Virus record (IMG/VR): IMGVR_UViG_3300025301_000144
Coordinates: 1 to 21,550 of that record
Length of the DNA stretch: 21,550 nt
Direction: 5' to 3' (one strand)
Origin: a virus
A model generated the notes under the pieces. It had not been told where the DNA came from and did not search any database. It worked only from the letters and a program-made list of their open reading frames with translations. Of this stretch, positions 12,886-20,529 are shown piece after piece (the stretch's first letter is position 1; each line of letters starts with the position of its first letter). A program made the position numbers and the translations under genes.

Positions 12886-13414
12886 AAAGAATAGTGGATC
12901 TAAATTTTCTCCAGGTTGGAAACAAGTGGAGATAATTAAAGCAGTATATGGGGACTATAATGGTACCAAATACGTAGATTGCTATTTCAAGGATTATCCT
13001 GACTCACTTAACCTAAGAATCTATGCTAAAGAGGGCGCAAATGGAGAGGAATTTGCTATAGGCAGATTATTCCGATTTGCAAATGCTGGCATAACTGAAG
13101 TGCTTAATGGTGCTAATGGTGAAAGTGTAGTTAAGATAGATGATAGTCCTGCTAGTTTAATTGGTAAACATATCAATGTATACTTTTACAAAGATGGAGA
13201 ATACAGTAGAATATTATCTTCTGTAGCTCCAACTGAGTTTAAGAATGAGATTGAAGAGTTTTCAGATGATGATATTAGTTACTGGAAACAACAATCTGAA
13301 AAATATTACAAGAAATATGTCGTTAAAGACGAAGAAGATAGTGGAGAAGCAACATTTCCATTTACATCTAATACTGAGAATACTAGCGACGATAGTGATG
13401 GATTACCAATCTAA
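12866..13414 (+). CDS. Putative single-stranded DNA-binding protein
   Basis: A 182-residue protein with a strand-rich N-terminal 130 residues and an acidic, Ser-rich tail ending DDSDGLPI, close to the acidic-hydrophobic tip by which bacterial SSB recruits partners. Phage SSB-like proteins commonly sit beside Sak4-type ATPases, as here. An AAGGAGG site lies inside the ATPase gene, and the two genes overlap by 20 bases. The OB fold is inferred from pattern and context only; I do not recognise a specific family. Confidence 0.6.
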   Translation: MRTLTIKKNSGSKFSPGWKQVEIIKAVYGDYNGTKYVDCYFKDYPDSLNLRIYAKEGANGEEFAIGRLFRFANAGITEVLNGANGESVVKIDDSPASLIGKHINVYFYKDGEYSRILSSVAPTEFKNEIEEFSDDDISYWKQQSEKYYKKYVVKDEEDSGEATFPFTSNTENTSDDSDGLPI

Positions 13415-13433
13415 TATCACATAAAGATCACTG

Positions 13434-13497
13434 ACACCTATCATCAATTCCGAATCAGGAGAGGCGAGTCCGTGTAAGACAAGCTGTTGATAGGTGT
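13434..13497 (+). other. Stem-closed leader element before the Cys-rich small protein
   Basis: ACACCTATCA (13434-13443) pairs perfectly with TGATAGGTGT (13488-13497) and encloses 44 bases. It ends 26 bases before the next ATG. It has the same layout as the elements at 7032-7111 and 8071-8122, though the enclosed sequences differ. Confidence 0.5.
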
Positions 13498-13523
13498 TAT
13501 ATCAATTAAAGAAAGGAGAGAAT

Positions 13524-13718
13524 ATGTGGTTTTGTCAAACAGAAGAGGCTAAAATACAAGCAGAAACTTGTAACGATAAGAAATGTCCAGGATGTCGTAA
13601 ATGTGTTTGGGTATCAGAATCAGCTAATGCAATGTTAAATCATGGAATAATAATAGAAAAAGAACATCCATTACTAAAGCTGATTATTGAAAAATTTAAA
13701 GGAACTAAAATAGAATAG
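13524..13718 (+). CDS. Small Cys-rich (zinc or Fe-S) protein
   Basis: A 64-residue protein whose N-terminal half holds Cys4, Cys16 and then CNDKKCPGCRKC, giving a tight cluster of cysteines able to bind a metal. The start at 13524 is chosen because AAAGGAGAG lies just upstream; a longer version from 13494 would begin inside the leader hairpin. The C-terminal half is helical. It lies in the replication block, nine bases before the next gene. The function is unknown. Confidence 0.75.
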   Translation: MWFCQTEEAKIQAETCNDKKCPGCRKCVWVSESANAMLNHGIIIEKEHPLLKLIIEKFKGTKIE

Positions 13719-13726
13719 GAGGAATC

Positions 13727-13912
13727 ATGGCAGGATTGGCAAAACTAGGAGATAAATCAAGATCATCAAATGGTGGTAAAAATGCTAAAAAATCTAATAA
13801 ACCAGATAGAAAAGAAAGCTTTCATGAAAGAGCTTATAGATTAAAAAAAGAATTACCTTGGCCTTTTAACACTTTGATAGATTTAAAGAATAAAAACAAG
13901 AAAGGAAAATGA
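13727..13912 (+). CDS. Small basic hypothetical protein
   Basis: A 61-residue, very Lys-rich protein with a flexible N-terminus (GDKSRSSNGGKNAKKSNK) and a short helical middle (ESFHERAYRLKKELPWPF). AGGAGGAATC precedes the ATG. It is one base from the primase-helicase gene. The composition suggests nucleic-acid binding; no family is recognised. Confidence 0.75.
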   Translation: MAGLAKLGDKSRSSNGGKNAKKSNKPDRKESFHERAYRLKKELPWPFNTLIDLKNKNKKGK

Positions 13913-13913
13913 T

Positions 13914-15683
13914 ATGATTAAAGAATTTGCTTTTGGATTGTCTAATAGATGTCATTTCCAAGAAGCATCAAGAGCTGGAGAATGGATGGGACTAGATAGG
14001 GATACATTTGTTTCTTTATATGATTATGATAATAATGTTATCAATTATGTACAAAAGAAAGGCAAATTAGCTGGGTATGATGGGCCTATATATATGCCTG
14101 ATGAATTTATATTAGACGTAGATGGAACTAATCCAATAAATGCACGAAACAAATTATTGGGATTAATGATTATACTAGATGATGCAAATTTAGCATACAA
14201 AATATATTTTAGTGGTACTGGATTTCATGTTGGTATCCACTCATCAGCATTTAGATGGCAGCCATGTGATGATTTACATATTAAAGTCAAGAAAGAGTTG
14301 ACGTCTAAAGGTATATTTGAATACGCTGATCCAGCTGTAACTGATAAAACTAGAATTATTAGACTAGTAAATACCAGAAATAGCAAATCCAATCTATGGA
14401 AAGTAGAAATAGATCCCATATTAAATATATTAGAGAAAGATGATAAAGATTTTGTTCGAGAAATAGAACAATACGCATCTAAACCTCAAAAAGTCTCTAA
14501 TGATGATATAGAATGTAATGTAGTATTTGATGTATTAGGAGCAAGTCAGCCAACATCGCACACACTGACTGAGGAGCCTGTCCTATCAAAAGGAAGACAA
14601 CCAGACCCAATGAACTATCCATGTATTCAAAGAATGTTGTATGGTTCTGTAATTGGAAGTAGACATCTGGTAGCTTTAAGATTAGCTGCTTGGATGAGAT
14701 GGTTATATCCAGAAGATACTGTTAGATTGTTAATGAATGACTGGAGAAAAAGAGTAGACAATCCAGACAAACCTTTTAAACAAAAAGAAATAGATACAAT
14801 TATTGATAATTGTTATGATGGTCACGATGGTAGTGGCTATAGATATGGATGTCATGATATAGTTATGGATAAACATTGTCAAAATACTTGCAGATTGTTT
14901 AAATCTAAAAAATCACAAAATACAATGAATGCTGAAATGATGGAAAAAGAAATGATTGAATTTTATAAAAGAAATTTAAATCCAATTAATTTTAGTGAAA
15001 TCTATAATAATTGCAATTTCCCTGTCTATCCAGGTGAAGTTGTTATCTTACAGGCTCCTCCAGCTTCTATGAAAACAATGTTATTACAAAATCTAATGGT
15101 TCTATTTAAACGTCCCACTTATTTTATAGAGATGGAAATGTCTCCAAGACAAATATGGTCTAGATTTGCTATGATAGATAAAGGTTGGACAGAAGAACAA
15201 TTAATAGCGCATTATAAAGAATATAATAATGGTTTAAGCCAAAGTTTTGATTGGTTAACTGTAGACTTTGCATCGCTATATACGCATGAATTAGAAAAAA
15301 GAATAACTACCCTACCTGTTAAGCCAGAAATAGTAGTTGTTGACCATATGGGCCTATTTAGGAGCAAACAGCGTGATCATAACATGAAAGTTGAGGAAGC
15401 TTCACAGGCTTTGATGGAATTAGCAGTAAAACATCAAGTAATAGTATTTACAGTTAGTGAGATCAGTAAACAAGCTATGGTAGAAGGTATGAATATAGCA
15501 TCTTCCAGAGGTTCTTTCAGAGTTGCTTATAATGCAAATAAGATATTATCATTAAAACCTTTCAAAAATGATCAAGGTGAAATTAAAATGTTGCAGCTTG
15601 TAAGCGATAAGAATAGAGAACGTGAAACTTTAAACATAAAACTAGGAATAGATAATGTAAGGATGGTTCCGTATGAAGAATAA
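13914..15683 (+). CDS. Primase-helicase: AEP-type primase fused to a DnaB/RecA-like ATPase
   Basis: A 589-residue replication protein that should unwind DNA and lay primers. The N-terminal domain has archaeo-eukaryotic primase features: DVD with Asp68 and Asp70, SGTGFHVGIH with His105, and Asp139 before 'RIIRL'. A middle Cys-rich segment (YPC..., YGC..., HCQNTC) between residues 235 and 330 looks like the metal-binding PriCT-type region of such fusions. The C-terminal domain is RecA-like with Walker B VVVDH (Asp477). Its Walker A, QAPPASMKT with Lys387, lacks the usual Gly before Lys, so ATP binding may differ. It follows the SSB-like gene in the replication block. Confidence 0.85.
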   Translation: MIKEFAFGLSNRCHFQEASRAGEWMGLDRDTFVSLYDYDNNVINYVQKKGKLAGYDGPIYMPDEFILDVDGTNPINARNKLLGLMIILDDANLAYKIYFSGTGFHVGIHSSAFRWQPCDDLHIKVKKELTSKGIFEYADPAVTDKTRIIRLVNTRNSKSNLWKVEIDPILNILEKDDKDFVREIEQYASKPQKVSNDDIECNVVFDVLGASQPTSHTLTEEPVLSKGRQPDPMNYPCIQRMLYGSVIGSRHLVALRLAAWMRWLYPEDTVRLLMNDWRKRVDNPDKPFKQKEIDTIIDNCYDGHDGSGYRYGCHDIVMDKHCQNTCRLFKSKKSQNTMNAEMMEKEMIEFYKRNLNPINFSEIYNNCNFPVYPGEVVILQAPPASMKTMLLQNLMVLFKRPTYFIEMEMSPRQIWSRFAMIDKGWTEEQLIAHYKEYNNGLSQSFDWLTVDFASLYTHELEKRITTLPVKPEIVVVDHMGLFRSKQRDHNMKVEEASQALMELAVKHQVIVFTVSEISKQAMVEGMNIASSRGSFRVAYNANKILSLKPFKNDQGEIKMLQLVSDKNRERETLNIKLGIDNVRMVPYEE

Positions 15684-15695
15684 AGAGGTAATAAG

Positions 15696-15917
15696 ATGAA
15701 CTTAGATAAAAACTGTTGTAAAAAAGTAGCAGCTGCATTTGGTGAATGGCAATATGCTGTTGAAGATGCTATGGAAGATGTAAACAAGGTATTAAATGTA
15801 TATCTGGAAACTGAACAAAAACACTATGAAGAAGATAAAAGAGATGATCATATATACTTGACATTAAGTAAATTACGAGAATTTCATGATATGGTAGGAG
15901 TATGGAATGAAGAGTAA
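15696..15917 (+). CDS. Small acidic hypothetical protein
   Basis: A 73-residue, acidic, all-helical-looking protein (VAAAFGEWQYAVEDAMEDVN) with a pair of cysteines near the N-terminus. AAAGAGG lies upstream. Its end overlaps the start of the next gene by 11 bases, which suggests coupled translation. Function unknown. Confidence 0.75.
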   Translation: MNLDKNCCKKVAAAFGEWQYAVEDAMEDVNKVLNVYLETEQKHYEEDKRDDHIYLTLSKLREFHDMVGVWNEE

Positions 15918-16221
15918 AGAAATGATAGAGTTAATGAATACAATATTTGATTCAATCCTTAAGATGCATAAAGAAGGACAAAAAGAATATGCTCATGATG
16001 AAGATAATGTATTCGCTAACTTTGATAGAATAGCAGATCAAACAGGATCAGATAGAAAGTTTGTCTTGTGGGTATATCTTATGAAACATGTTGATGGAAT
16101 AGCTGCATATATAAATGGACATAAATCACAAAGAGAAGACGTAAGGGGCAGAATAACAGATGCTCTTGTGTATTTAATCATATTATGGGGCATGATCAAT
16201 AAAGATGAAGGTATTAACTAA
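15907..16221 (+). CDS. Nmad1/MazG-like all-alpha protein
   Basis: A 104-residue helical protein. Its pattern, 'EYAHDEDNVFANFDRIA...W..YLMKHVDGIA...REDVRGRITDALVYLIIL', resembles the nucleotide-modification-associated domain 1 (Nmad1/DUF1599) and MazG-like folds, where the acidic residues bind metal and a nucleotide. Such proteins in phages are linked to modified bases or nucleotide pools. AGGAG precedes the ATG; its stop shares TAATG with the next gene. No modification enzyme is visible nearby, so the role remains open. Confidence 0.6.
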   Translation: MKSKEMIELMNTIFDSILKMHKEGQKEYAHDEDNVFANFDRIADQTGSDRKFVLWVYLMKHVDGIAAYINGHKSQREDVRGRITDALVYLIILWGMINKDEGIN

Positions 16222-16409
16222 TGAGAGCTACTGAATTTATGCATTTTATAAATATAGATTCAAAAGATCTAAAACTAGGGCATAATTTAAGAGGTGATTC
16301 ATATACTCATATGACTATAAGAATGAAAATTAAACGAGCTAGATATGAGCATCAATTAGAACTTAGAAAAGAAGAAAAGGAGCTACTAAAATGGCAAAAG
16401 AAAAAGTAA
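16221..16409 (+). CDS. Small basic hypothetical protein
   Basis: A 62-residue basic protein ending in a long charged helix (YEHQLELRKEEKELLKWQKKK). It overlaps the previous stop by one base and the next gene by 19 bases, typical of coupled early genes. No family recognised. Confidence 0.7.
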   Translation: MRATEFMHFINIDSKDLKLGHNLRGDSYTHMTIRMKIKRARYEHQLELRKEEKELLKWQKKK

Positions 16410-16618
16410 AAAAAGATGTAACCCCCGTTACACAAAAAAACCAAGTTACTACATTTGATAAGAATGTATTCAAAGAAAACCTTAAAAAGCATGACGCACA
16501 AATAAATCATTTAAAGAAAGAGCTAGCAGATAACTTAGACGAAATATATAAAGAGTTGCATAAAATAAGAGACAGAGTAAATAGAGCTATGAAACGTCTA
16601 GGATTGGAAGGTTTTTAA
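16391..16618 (+). CDS. Small coiled-coil protein
   Basis: A 75-residue Lys-rich protein whose residues 25-70 form a likely coiled coil (NLKKHDAQINHLKKELADNL and onward). AAGGAG precedes the ATG within the previous gene; the stop overlaps the next start by one base. It may oligomerise or act as an adaptor. Function unknown. Confidence 0.7.
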   Translation: MAKEKVKKDVTPVTQKNQVTTFDKNVFKENLKKHDAQINHLKKELADNLDEIYKELHKIRDRVNRAMKRLGLEGF

Positions 16619-16896
16619 TGTATTATAATACTAATAATGAAACAGAGGGAACTTTACAAAATAGTAGACAAAATTCTGATAGGCAACAAGATATCATTTA
16701 CAGAGTTTTTGAAGCTAACCCTAACATGACCCTTACTCCATTCGAAATCGAGGCTGCAACAGGCCAAAATTGGCCAATAACTAGTATAAGAAGAGCTATT
16801 ACAGATCTAACTTCTGAAGGTAAGCTAGAAAAGACAGATGAAAAGCGAATGGGGCCGTATGGAAAGCAAACATATTGTTGGAAATATATATCATGA
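16618..16896 (+). CDS. Putative winged-helix DNA-binding protein
   Basis: A 92-residue protein with a polar N-terminal 20 residues followed by a helix-turn-helix-like pattern: 'IIYRVFEANPNMTLTPFEIEA', 'PITSIRRAITDLTSEGKLEK' and then a wing 'TYCWKYI'. This matches winged-helix repressors or DNA-end proteins in shape. GGAAGG precedes the ATG. It is the best candidate in the window for a regulator of the control region near 5540, although the distance gives no support. Confidence 0.7.
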   Translation: MYYNTNNETEGTLQNSRQNSDRQQDIIYRVFEANPNMTLTPFEIEAATGQNWPITSIRRAITDLTSEGKLEKTDEKRMGPYGKQTYCWKYIS

Positions 16897-17138
16897 TTGA
16901 GGATTTAATTAAACTCAAACAACATGTTGATTCTATGATAGAAACATATAAGGATCTACATCCAGACGAAAGTGATGATATGAGGGTGCAGAAAATTAAT
17001 GTAAAATATGAAAAACAAATGGCTCTAAAAAGAGTACGGGAGGGATATTATGAAGGCACGTTCCGCAAAGAACAAGGGAAGAAAACTGCAGAACCTAGTA
17101 AGGGATCGGATTCGCTCTGTGTATATGGAGACTCTTGA
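16893..17138 (+). CDS. Small hypothetical protein overlapping the resolvase gene
   Basis: An 81-residue helical, charged protein. The ATG at 16893 forms an ATGA overlap with the previous stop and is preferred to the upstream TTG. The final 30 codons overlap the resolvase gene in another frame, an unusually long overlap (89 bases), so its C-terminus is constrained by that gene. Function unknown. Confidence 0.6.
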   Translation: MIEDLIKLKQHVDSMIETYKDLHPDESDDMRVQKINVKYEKQMALKRVREGYYEGTFRKEQGKKTAEPSKGSDSLCVYGDS

Positions 17139-17421
17139 GACGAATGATATTGAATCCCAAGTTATGGGTATGAGTGGAGAAGATATAGTATTATCGCCAG
17201 CAGCTAAGAAAGTTATACCCTATAGCTTTGAATGTAAAAATCAAGAAAGATTAAATCTATGGAAATCTTTAGAACAAGCAGAATCTAATTGTGAAGACAG
17301 GCAACCTGTATTAATCTTTAAACGTAACAGATCTAAAATCTATGCAACACTAGACTTTGATCACTTTATAGAGCTCTTAAAAGAAATGCTTGAATTAGAA
17401 ATTAAATTAAAGGAGATTTAA
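17050..17421 (+). CDS. Hjc-like Holliday junction resolvase (PD-(D/E)xK nuclease)
   Basis: A 123-residue nuclease expected to resolve branched DNA before packaging. Its motifs are Gly43-Glu44-Asp45 (SGEDIVLSP), Glu61-x-Lys63 (FECKNQ), then a helix 'LNLWKSLEQAESN' and the strand 'PVLIFKRN', as in archaeal Hjc and related phage resolvases. The N-terminal 'KGRKLQNLVRD' helix lacks the usual early Glu. GGGAGGG lies nine bases upstream. It ends the replication set and shares its last base with the next ATG. Confidence 0.82.
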   Translation: MKARSAKNKGRKLQNLVRDRIRSVYMETLETNDIESQVMGMSGEDIVLSPAAKKVIPYSFECKNQERLNLWKSLEQAESNCEDRQPVLIFKRNRSKIYATLDFDHFIELLKEMLELEIKLKEI

Positions 17422-17591
17422 TGAAGGAAAATGATTTGATAGGATGTGATATAAGAAAGGGGTTTTCATATATATGGATATTTCCATTTGCAATTACATT
17501 TATGAAAAACGAACTAATAGGAATAGGAATAGAATTAACAATATGGAGATTCAATATGAAAGTTTGTCTGCGAGTAGACGATAGTTTTTAG
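17421..17591 (+). CDS. Small hydrophobic hypothetical protein, last rightward gene
   Basis: A 56-residue frame starts at an ATG overlapping the resolvase stop (TAATG), with AAAGGAG upstream. It contains aromatic and aliphatic stretches (FSYIWIFPFAITFM, then GIGIELTIWRF), more like strands or a weak membrane association than a clean span. The last codons lie in the arm of the terminator hairpin. Function unknown. Confidence 0.65.
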   Translation: MKENDLIGCDIRKGFSYIWIFPFAITFMKNELIGIGIELTIWRFNMKVCLRVDDSF

Positions 17592-17599
17592 TCTGCTCG
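17571..17599 (+). terminator. Hairpin across the last rightward stop codon
   Basis: CGAGTAGAC (17571-17579) pairs with GTCTGCTCG (17591-17599), nine pairs with one G-T wobble. The stop codon TAG lies at the 3' edge of the loop. It is the first of two hairpins at the convergent junction. Confidence 0.5.
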
Positions 17600-17608
17600 T
17601 CGTCCATA

Positions 17609-17636
17609 GGGTGTAGTTCCCCTTTCGGCTACACCC
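17609..17636. terminator. Bidirectional terminator hairpin at the convergent junction
   Basis: GGGTGTAG (17609-17616) pairs perfectly with CTACACCC (17629-17636) around a 12-base loop, between the ends of the rightward and leftward operons. Neither flank has a long T-run. Its placement makes termination of one or both transcripts likely. Confidence 0.6.
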
Positions 17637-17643
17637 GCCTCCT

Positions 17644-20517
17644 TTATAAGCCCCCTAGAGCTTCCTTTCTTGCAAATAATCTTTCTAACTCATCAATAGG
17701 AGATCTTCCAGCTAATCTAGTTTTCTTTCTTGCTAGAGATGAACGAGTAATTGCTCTGCTTTTAGCTTCTTTAAATGTCCCTGGTATATACTTATTAACA
17801 AATGTTCTGCCGCCTTTAGTATATGTACTAGGCCATGCAGAAAAAGAATGTCGTAATATGTCCCATCCTCTTCCATCCCTAATGGCTGGTATAGTTTTAT
17901 TGGCCATAAATCCAAAGAAAGTTCCCATTCTATTCCAATAAGCTCTATCTTTAGCTTCGCCTTCTTCTGACTCTAATAAATGATCATATCCAAATAAAAT
18001 CCTTCCAATTTCATCATCAGGCATCTTAGCTACTCCAGTTTGCATAAGAACAAAAGCAAGATCATCAGGTAAAGGGCCAGTAAATTCAGACAATATTCCA
18101 TAATGTCCTCTAGCACCCTCTTTCAATGTTCCGTCATCATTCATATCTTCTGGATCAGGACCAGCAATTTCACGCTTCACATCTGCAAGACGATTTAAAG
18201 GGTCATTTTCAATTACTCTATTTAAATCTGTATTCAAACCAACAGATAATACTTGTAAAAATCCAAAAAATGCTGCATATTTAGCAAGATACTTCATTTC
18301 AGGTGAATCCCATTGAGTATGACCATACCACATTCCAGCTCCAAGGCCATGTAGGGCCCCTTCAATCTGTTTATACTGCATATCTAATATAAACATAGGA
18401 TAATGCAATAATCCTGTACCTAAAGACGTAAGAGAAGTTGCCCCTACTTCTATTTTATTAATTAATTCACCATTAACATTAACCTTTCCAGGTACACCAG
18501 TCAATATTCTAGATTTAGCATGTAACGCATACTCACCAGCAAATTTATTTACTGACCACAAAGCAGCATTAGCAGCTTGTCTAGCTAAATGATTACTTTT
18601 CCAATTGCCTGCATTTAATTTTTGTCCCCCATGTTTAGCCCAATAATCTGATTGTCCTCTAAACACCTCTAAAGCATCCACTAATCCCATTCTAAACATC
18701 CATTTACGTGTAAAGTTCTCACCTATTCTATGAAATACTAAAGCTCTATTTACACCCCAATTCTGTGTTTTTTCAAATAATTTCCAAGTATTCGAAGATG
18801 TGTCTTTAGATTCTATCTGACCAGTAGATGGATTAAATCTGAAATCTAATTTCTCTTCACCTTCCTTTGTAAGCAATCCTTGAGTTACTAATTCTGTTCC
18901 TATCTCACCAAAACCAAAACCCTGTTCTTTCTCTATAGCATTAACCAATTCCTTAATAGAAGTATTGCTATATACACCGCTATTATAAAGCCCTAAAGAG
19001 TTTTTAATACGAGATCTCCCCATATTTACTAAGAAAAAGTGAGCTCCACCAATATTTCGCACAGCTCCTGGTATACCAAATCCCATTGCTTTTAATGTTT
19101 CAGCAACCTTTAAAGTTCTAACAGTTTTATTTAACCAAGCAGGTCTATTTGCTAATCCTTTAGTAGCAAGAGTATATTCATCATGTACATAATCTCCTAA
19201 TCCTTTCACCCATTCAGCTGTTATTTCAGGTTTAGCCATAATTTTTAATACTTTTTGATATTCAGTTGCAATAGTATTTAATTTATTAAACTGTATTGCT
19301 TGTGCTCCATAAGTCTCAAGAATAAAGAATGGATTTTTAGAAAAGTCTCTCTCTACTAAAGTATTTCTTGCTTTCACATTTGCAGGAGGATCCAATTTAA
19401 CCATAGTATCCATATCTCGTGCCAAACTATGAATTAAATCACCTATTCTTAAATTATTCTCTTCTGATAATATTTTATTAGCCCTGGATTTTAATTCCAT
19501 TACCTCTGAAACTGCTACACTAGGAAAATAACCCCCTTCTTTAATGCTTACTTCCATTCTTTTTATAGCTCCTCTAATAGATTTATTAAAAGATTTTAAA
19601 TATGGAGTGTATACTTCTGCTTCTTTATTTTTATTATATGGCTTACCTGTACTTTGTATCCAAAAAGCGTCTCTCAATTTCCGTAAAGCATTAACATTCA
19701 CCCTTCCAAGGTCACTTAATAATGATCTGGCTGTTTCAACAGCTCTTACTAAGTTACCATTATATGCCTTACCAACTCTTCCTGCTTCAGCTTCTAATCT
19801 TTCTCCAGGTAAATCTGCTATACCTTCTTTAATTTTCTTTTGAAATCCTACGTTATTTACATTCATTAAATTAATAAAATCACGTATCAATCTACCTTCT
19901 TGTGATTTAATAATCTCATCTACTTCTGCTGCATGTTTCATTCTTTCTTGGGGATCATTAGCGGTTCTTTGATTATTTTCCCTTTTCATAATTTCATTAA
20001 AAGTTTTAATACCAATAAACCCTGTTTCAACACCTTCTTCTATAAATGCAAGCCTCATACTTTTACTGATAGTTCTACTTTTATCAGATTGATTAACCAT
20101 TTGGTTTCTTTCAAAGTTTTTAACAAGATCAAGCTCTTTATAAAACCCTTTAGTTATAGGACTCTTTTCTAATATTGCTCTTGGTATTTTAACTAAAGAT
20201 TGCAAATATCCAAATTTTTTACCAACCTGTCTTTCATGTTGATCTATTCTCATTTTAACTCTAGCAATTTGACTTGGTTTTAATATAAAAGAATCATCTA
20301 AATCTAAAGATTCATTAGTGTCTCTAATAAAATCTCTTAATGCCCTAATAGCTATATCATCTTGCTCAAGTGATTTGATTTTACCAAATATTTCTGTTGT
20401 AAGTTTCTTAGAATTAAAATGTTCAACTAAATCATCTAATCTTTCTCTATGAGAAAGTATCTCTCCAGAAACAACGCCTTCACACCCACTGGCAGTTAAT
20501 GCAAATCCTGCACCCAT
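17644..20517 (-). CDS. Large putative virion protein (957 residues)
   Basis: No family is recognised with confidence. The protein is mostly helical, Lys/Arg-rich, with long amphipathic stretches, scattered hydrophobic segments (KYAAFFGFLQVLSVGLN; a Gly-rich GFGIPGAVRNIGGAHFF) and a basic C-terminal 60 residues. This resembles very large internal virion or ejected proteins, and the C-terminal portions of giant phage polyproteins. The start has AAAGGGGAT just upstream and lies 12 bases after the previous stop, in the same operon. It ends at the convergent terminator, so it is the last gene of this late transcript. A tape measure is less likely because the coiled-coil character is weak. Confidence 0.7.
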   Translation of the reverse strand: MGAGFALTASGCEGVVSGEILSHRERLDDLVEHFNSKKLTTEIFGKIKSLEQDDIAIRALRDFIRDTNESLDLDDSFILKPSQIARVKMRIDQHERQVGKKFGYLQSLVKIPRAILEKSPITKGFYKELDLVKNFERNQMVNQSDKSRTISKSMRLAFIEEGVETGFIGIKTFNEIMKRENNQRTANDPQERMKHAAEVDEIIKSQEGRLIRDFINLMNVNNVGFQKKIKEGIADLPGERLEAEAGRVGKAYNGNLVRAVETARSLLSDLGRVNVNALRKLRDAFWIQSTGKPYNKNKEAEVYTPYLKSFNKSIRGAIKRMEVSIKEGGYFPSVAVSEVMELKSRANKILSEENNLRIGDLIHSLARDMDTMVKLDPPANVKARNTLVERDFSKNPFFILETYGAQAIQFNKLNTIATEYQKVLKIMAKPEITAEWVKGLGDYVHDEYTLATKGLANRPAWLNKTVRTLKVAETLKAMGFGIPGAVRNIGGAHFFLVNMGRSRIKNSLGLYNSGVYSNTSIKELVNAIEKEQGFGFGEIGTELVTQGLLTKEGEEKLDFRFNPSTGQIESKDTSSNTWKLFEKTQNWGVNRALVFHRIGENFTRKWMFRMGLVDALEVFRGQSDYWAKHGGQKLNAGNWKSNHLARQAANAALWSVNKFAGEYALHAKSRILTGVPGKVNVNGELINKIEVGATSLTSLGTGLLHYPMFILDMQYKQIEGALHGLGAGMWYGHTQWDSPEMKYLAKYAAFFGFLQVLSVGLNTDLNRVIENDPLNRLADVKREIAGPDPEDMNDDGTLKEGARGHYGILSEFTGPLPDDLAFVLMQTGVAKMPDDEIGRILFGYDHLLESEEGEAKDRAYWNRMGTFFGFMANKTIPAIRDGRGWDILRHSFSAWPSTYTKGGRTFVNKYIPGTFKEAKSRAITRSSLARKKTRLAGRSPIDELERLFARKEALGGL

Positions 20518-20529
20518 TATATCCCCTTT

